Source of the DNA: Gammaproteobacteria bacterium
GTDB lineage: Bacteria; Gemmatimonadota; Gemmatimonadetes; Longimicrobiales; Gaopeijiaceae
Length of the DNA stretch: 64,000 bases
Direction of reading: 5' to 3'
Assembly: GCA_028821195.1 (NCBI GenBank)
Contig: JAPPHB010000075.1
Coordinates: 18,886-82,885 of the forward strand
In this document: piece after piece, positions 61,194 to 64,000 of the stretch
Position numbering within the stretch: the first letter of the stretch is position 1
Layout of the letters: every line of letters starts with the position of its first letter
Made by a program: the position numbers and the translations under genes
The notes under the pieces: model-generated
What the model was told of the DNA's origin: nothing
What the model saw: only the letters and a program-made list of their open reading frames with translations
Databases searched by the model: none

Positions 61194-62639
61194 ATGCCGG
61201 CAGCACAGCAACCAGCCCCGTCCGGCCCACCGCCAGAGCCGGAGCTTCCGCTGCATTTTCGCAGCGCCCTGGCGCTCGCCCATGCCATCCGCACAGACGA
61301 GACGGACTCGCGCGCGCTCACCAGGCTGTTTCTCGACCGGATCGAGCGCGGCTCCGGGCTGAGGGCGTTCATGCACGTAGCCGAGGAACGAGCCCGGGCT
61401 CTGGCGGAAGCAGCCGACCGTCTTCTCGCCGCGGGAATCGTGCTGAGCCCTTTCCACGGAGTTCCGGTGGCGATCAAGGATAGTATCGCGTGGGAGGGGA
61501 CGCCGCTTACCGGAGGGTCACTGGCTCGTGCCGATTGCATCAGCGACCGTACCAGCGCGGTGGTTCGGCGACTGATTGCGAACGGCATGGTGGTCCTGGG
61601 GAAGACGGGCATGACCGAGTTCGCCTTCGGTCTCTCCGGTCAGAACCCGACCTGCGGGACCGCCCGCAATCCCTGGGACGCGTTGAATGATCGCGCGCCC
61701 GGGGGGTCGTCGAGCGGGTCGGGGGTGGCTGTGGCCGCGGGTCTGGCGCCGATCGCCATCGGGGGAGATACGGGGGGCTCGGTGCGCGCGCCGGCGCTCA
61801 TGAACCACCTGGTCGGGTACAAGCCTTCCTCCGGCCTCGTCAGCCGGGCCGGCTGTCTGCCGCTGAGCCCCACACTGGACGTTCTGGGTCCCATCGCGCG
61901 CACGGTGGAGGATGCGCGCACCTTGACCGCCATGCTCACAGGTCCGGACTCGGGCGACCCCGCCACGCTGGCGCCGCAGCCGACGTCGATGCCTCCGGGC
62001 ACACGCCGGGTGGCGGTGCTGGCCGAAGAGGCGTGGCCGGTCCCGATGCACCCGGAGGCGGCGGAGCACTGGCGCCGGGCGCTAGGGCGCGTTGCCGGCG
62101 CCGGCTGGACGCTGGAAACCTGGTCTCCGCCTGCGATCCTCGATTTCGACCGTCTGGGACGAGACAACTCCACCGTCCTCGCCCACGAGGCCTACCAGCG
62201 CTACGGCGCGCTTGCCCGGGATGAGACGGCCCCGCTCTGGAGCGTCATACGGGCGCGCATCCGGGCCGGCGCCGAAGTGGGCGACGCGGACTACGTTGCG
62301 GCGCTCGAGCGCAGGAAGGCGGTCGGGGCGCGCTTCGCCCGGGAGATGGCCTCCGTGGCCGGCCTGCTGATGCCGGGCTCGGATCAGAGCGCCCGGACCC
62401 TCGATCCCGAAGACGAGCGCCACGCGGGACTGGGCGCTTTCCTGCGCCCCGCCAACTTTCTCGGGGCAGCAGCCATCACTCTGCCCACCAGCCGCGACTC
62501 GGACGGAATACCGCTCGGCCTCCAGCTGCTCACCCCCCACGGCACGGACGCGTCACTCCTGACGGTCGCTTCCGCGCTGGAGGGCGCGCTCGGCGCGAGA
62601 CGGCCGGTTCCGGATCTCGGGCCCTGGGGGCTGACGTAG
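61194..62639 (+). CDS. Cytoplasmic amidase (amidase signature family)
   Basis: A 481-residue amidase-signature enzyme starting at ATG 61194 after the transporter stop. There is no signal peptide; the first 20 residues are Pro-rich and polar, so it is predicted cytoplasmic, unlike the other three amidases. Lysine near residue 95 in VAIKDSIA, the serine cluster in APGGSSSGSG and the nucleophile near 196 in GGDTGGSVRAP make up the catalytic set. GKTGMTEFAFGLSGQNPTCGTARNPWD resembles the arylamidase/6-aminohexanoate-cyclic-dimer hydrolase group. Together with the upstream MHS transporter it looks like an uptake-and-hydrolysis pair. A signal-peptide-bearing amidase follows 69 bp downstream. Confidence 0.93.
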   Translation: MPAAQQPAPSGPPPEPELPLHFRSALALAHAIRTDETDSRALTRLFLDRIERGSGLRAFMHVAEERARALAEAADRLLAAGIVLSPFHGVPVAIKDSIAWEGTPLTGGSLARADCISDRTSAVVRRLIANGMVVLGKTGMTEFAFGLSGQNPTCGTARNPWDALNDRAPGGSSSGSGVAVAAGLAPIAIGGDTGGSVRAPALMNHLVGYKPSSGLVSRAGCLPLSPTLDVLGPIARTVEDARTLTAMLTGPDSGDPATLAPQPTSMPPGTRRVAVLAEEAWPVPMHPEAAEHWRRALGRVAGAGWTLETWSPPAILDFDRLGRDNSTVLAHEAYQRYGALARDETAPLWSVIRARIRAGAEVGDADYVAALERRKAVGARFAREMASVAGLLMPGSDQSARTLDPEDERHAGLGAFLRPANFLGAAAITLPTSRDSDGIPLGLQLLTPHGTDASLLTVASALEGALGARRPVPDLGPWGLT

Positions 62640-62708
62640 CTTGCAGCCGGACGGCGCGCCGCCTACCTGTAGCAGCCCGCGGATACTCATGACTGGAGGG
62701 TTCACAGC

Positions 62709-64000
62709 ATGCTCGCCATGATGCTCACCGTTGCGCACATCGCACAGAGGCGCCTTGACCAACGCGCCCTCTTGCCCCTTCTCATCACCGTTTGCGTGAT
62801 GCCGGCCCGCGCCCAGACACCCGCGGAGCCGAGCGGAATCGGATGGGCCACCATCGAGGACCTCAACGCGGCGTTCGACTCCGGCGAGCTGACCGCGGAG
62901 CGGCTCATCGAGATGAGCCTGGCGCGCATCGAAGCCTACGACCAGGCCGGCCCCGAGCTCCACGCCATGCTGTGGCTGAACGACAACGCCCTCGAGAGGG
63001 CGAGGGAGCTCGATGACGAGCGCAGGCGGAGCGGGCCGCGGTCGCTGCTGCACGGCATCCCGGTGGTGCTCAAGGACAACGTCGACACGGGAGACATGCC
63101 CACCACCGGCGGATCGGCCCTCCTGGCCGGCGCGATCCCCCCCGACGACGCGTTCATCGTGCAGAAGCTGCGCGACGCAGGGGCGATCATCCTCGCCAAG
63201 ACCGCCCTCAGCGAACTCGCGTCCGGCGGCATCCTCAGCTCGCTCGGCAACTACTTCCCCAAGAACCCCCACGACCCTGCGCGAACGCCATCCGGATCAT
63301 CGACCGGGGCCGGCATCGCCGTGGCCGCGTCCTTCGCCCAGCTGGGTGTCGGAACCGACACGGGCGGCTCCATCCGCGGACCCGCGACGGACAATGGCAT
63401 CGCGGCGCTCCGACCCTCGCACGGCCTGTTGAGCCACGACGGGGTCATTCCGCTCTCGATCACGCTGGACATGGCAGGCCCGATGGGCCGCCACGTGTAC
63501 GATGTCGCGGCGATGCTCGGGGTCATGACCGGCATCGATCCGGCCGACCCGACGACGCGGAAGAGCGAAGGCCGGTTCGAGACCGACTACACGCAGTTCC
63601 TCGATGCGGGCGCGCTCGAGGGCGCCCGCATCGGGATCGCACGCGACTTCATGGGGGAAGACGACGGAGTCAACTGGGTCATCGAGGCGGCGCTCGGGAC
63701 CATGCGCGCCCAGGGGGCGACGGTCGTCGACGTGCGCTTTCCGCCGTGGCTTCTGGCCGTCAAGGGCGACTGGTACTTTACGGTCCGCTACCCGGAGTTC
63801 CGCTCCCAGATCGAGGACTACCTCGCGACCCTCGAGCCCGAGTATCCGAAGACCCTGCGGGAGATGATCGAGAGGTCGGACCGGATCGTCGCGCTGATGC
63901 CCGACGGCTCCCGCCCCAACCCGGTCCGCTGGAACATCTTCAGGCAGGAGGAGGCCGGAGGCGAGCTCACCGGCTACGAGTACGTGGCGATGCGCGAGCA
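62709..64000 (+). CDS. Secreted amidase (amidase signature family), 3'-truncated by window edge
   Basis: The first ~430 residues of an amidase; the frame stays open to the right edge. The ATG at 62709 has CTGGAGGG about 10 bases upstream, and the leader LLPLLITVCVMPARAQ is a Sec signal. Lysine near residue 122 in VLKDNVDT, TPSGSSTGAG and the nucleophile near 221 in DTGGSIRGP are all intact. DLNAAFDSGELTAERLIEMSLARIEAYDQAGPEL parallels the amidase at 8.3 kb, while TDYTQFLDAGALEGARIGIARDF parallels the Tat-lipoprotein amidase at 37.1 kb, so it looks intermediate between the two. Substrate unknown. Confidence 0.92.
   Translation, partial: MLAMMLTVAHIAQRRLDQRALLPLLITVCVMPARAQTPAEPSGIGWATIEDLNAAFDSGELTAERLIEMSLARIEAYDQAGPELHAMLWLNDNALERARELDDERRRSGPRSLLHGIPVVLKDNVDTGDMPTTGGSALLAGAIPPDDAFIVQKLRDAGAIILAKTALSELASGGILSSLGNYFPKNPHDPARTPSGSSTGAGIAVAASFAQLGVGTDTGGSIRGPATDNGIAALRPSHGLLSHDGVIPLSITLDMAGPMGRHVYDVAAMLGVMTGIDPADPTTRKSEGRFETDYTQFLDAGALEGARIGIARDFMGEDDGVNWVIEAALGTMRAQGATVVDVRFPPWLLAVKGDWYFTVRYPEFRSQIEDYLATLEPEYPKTLREMIERSDRIVALMPDGSRPNPVRWNIFRQEEAGGELTGYEYVAMRE

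Noticed and set aside
1..64000. tRNA, rRNA, CRISPR arrays, integrases, transposases or phage genes
   Set aside because: I looked for cloverleaf-like segments, regularly spaced repeats and recombinase motifs and found none. The region reads as ordinary chromosome.

Overview
The window is 64 kb of very GC-rich, densely coded bacterial chromosome. It has no rRNA, tRNA, intact mobile element, CRISPR array or phage gene that I can see. Gene content points to Gemmatimonadota or a near relative such as Acidobacteriota. The signs are many Sec- and Tat-exported hydrolases, TolB/tricorn-type propeller hydrolases, an LVIVD/Ig-like surface protein, small lipoproteins with an 'IINNNFSDARMYAV'-type core, a DUF1592-DUF1552-ankyrin operon, and a TonB receptor with an N-terminal carboxypeptidase-regulatory domain. 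The taxon is an inference from style, not from a marker gene.

Layout. 1-20.4 kb: the 3' end of a class III aminotransferase, a cyanophycinase-like lipoprotein, a Tat-exported SDR, a penicillin-acylase-type (S45) lipoprotein, a beta-hydroxyacid dehydrogenase, a secreted amidase, an S9 peptidase, a formyl-THF-hydrolase-like protein with a rhodanese, a DUF481 barrel, two beta-propeller proteins and a DUF2723 membrane protein. 20.4-30.4 kb: ketopantoate-reductase-like enzyme, a large M14 carboxypeptidase, a D-2-hydroxyacid dehydrogenase, a divergent sugar-oxidation cluster (Tat-exported Hyi-like isomerase facing a gluconate-2-dehydrogenase-subunit-3/GMC oxidoreductase pair), a YdeI-family protein and a His-loop membrane protein. 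30.5-39.7 kb: a 1120-residue propeller-amidohydrolase, a short flavin amine oxidase, a double-domain creatininase-family protein, a Tat-lipoprotein amidase and a single-domain creatininase-family protein. 40.1-50.6 kb: a metal-handling island (CDF exporter, CzcC-, CzcB- and CzcA-like tripartite pump, a small Cys/His exported protein, a TonB receptor and a His/acid-rich lipoprotein), closed by a strong hairpin. 50.8-64 kb: a YtcJ-type amidohydrolase, a third creatininase-family gene, the DUF1592-DUF1552-ankyrin operon, an MHS-type MFS transporter with a cytoplasmic amidase, and a fourth amidase cut by the window edge.

Two themes run through the window. One is extracytoplasmic C-N bond hydrolysis (amidases, creatininase-like domains, S45, S9, M14, S51-like and amidohydrolase enzymes), which would suit scavenging of peptides, amides and other organic nitrogen. 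The other is periplasmic redox and metal chemistry, with six apparent Tat substrates.

The observations I would follow first are these. All four creatininase-fold domains carry the same replacements at canonical metal-ligand positions, and one gene is a recent 900-bp internal duplication. A 24-nt palindromic element recurs between two unrelated convergent gene pairs. A free-standing hydrolase domain of the 10-formyl-THF dehydrogenase type is present. The metal island joins an efflux pump to a TonB receptor and metal-binding exported proteins.
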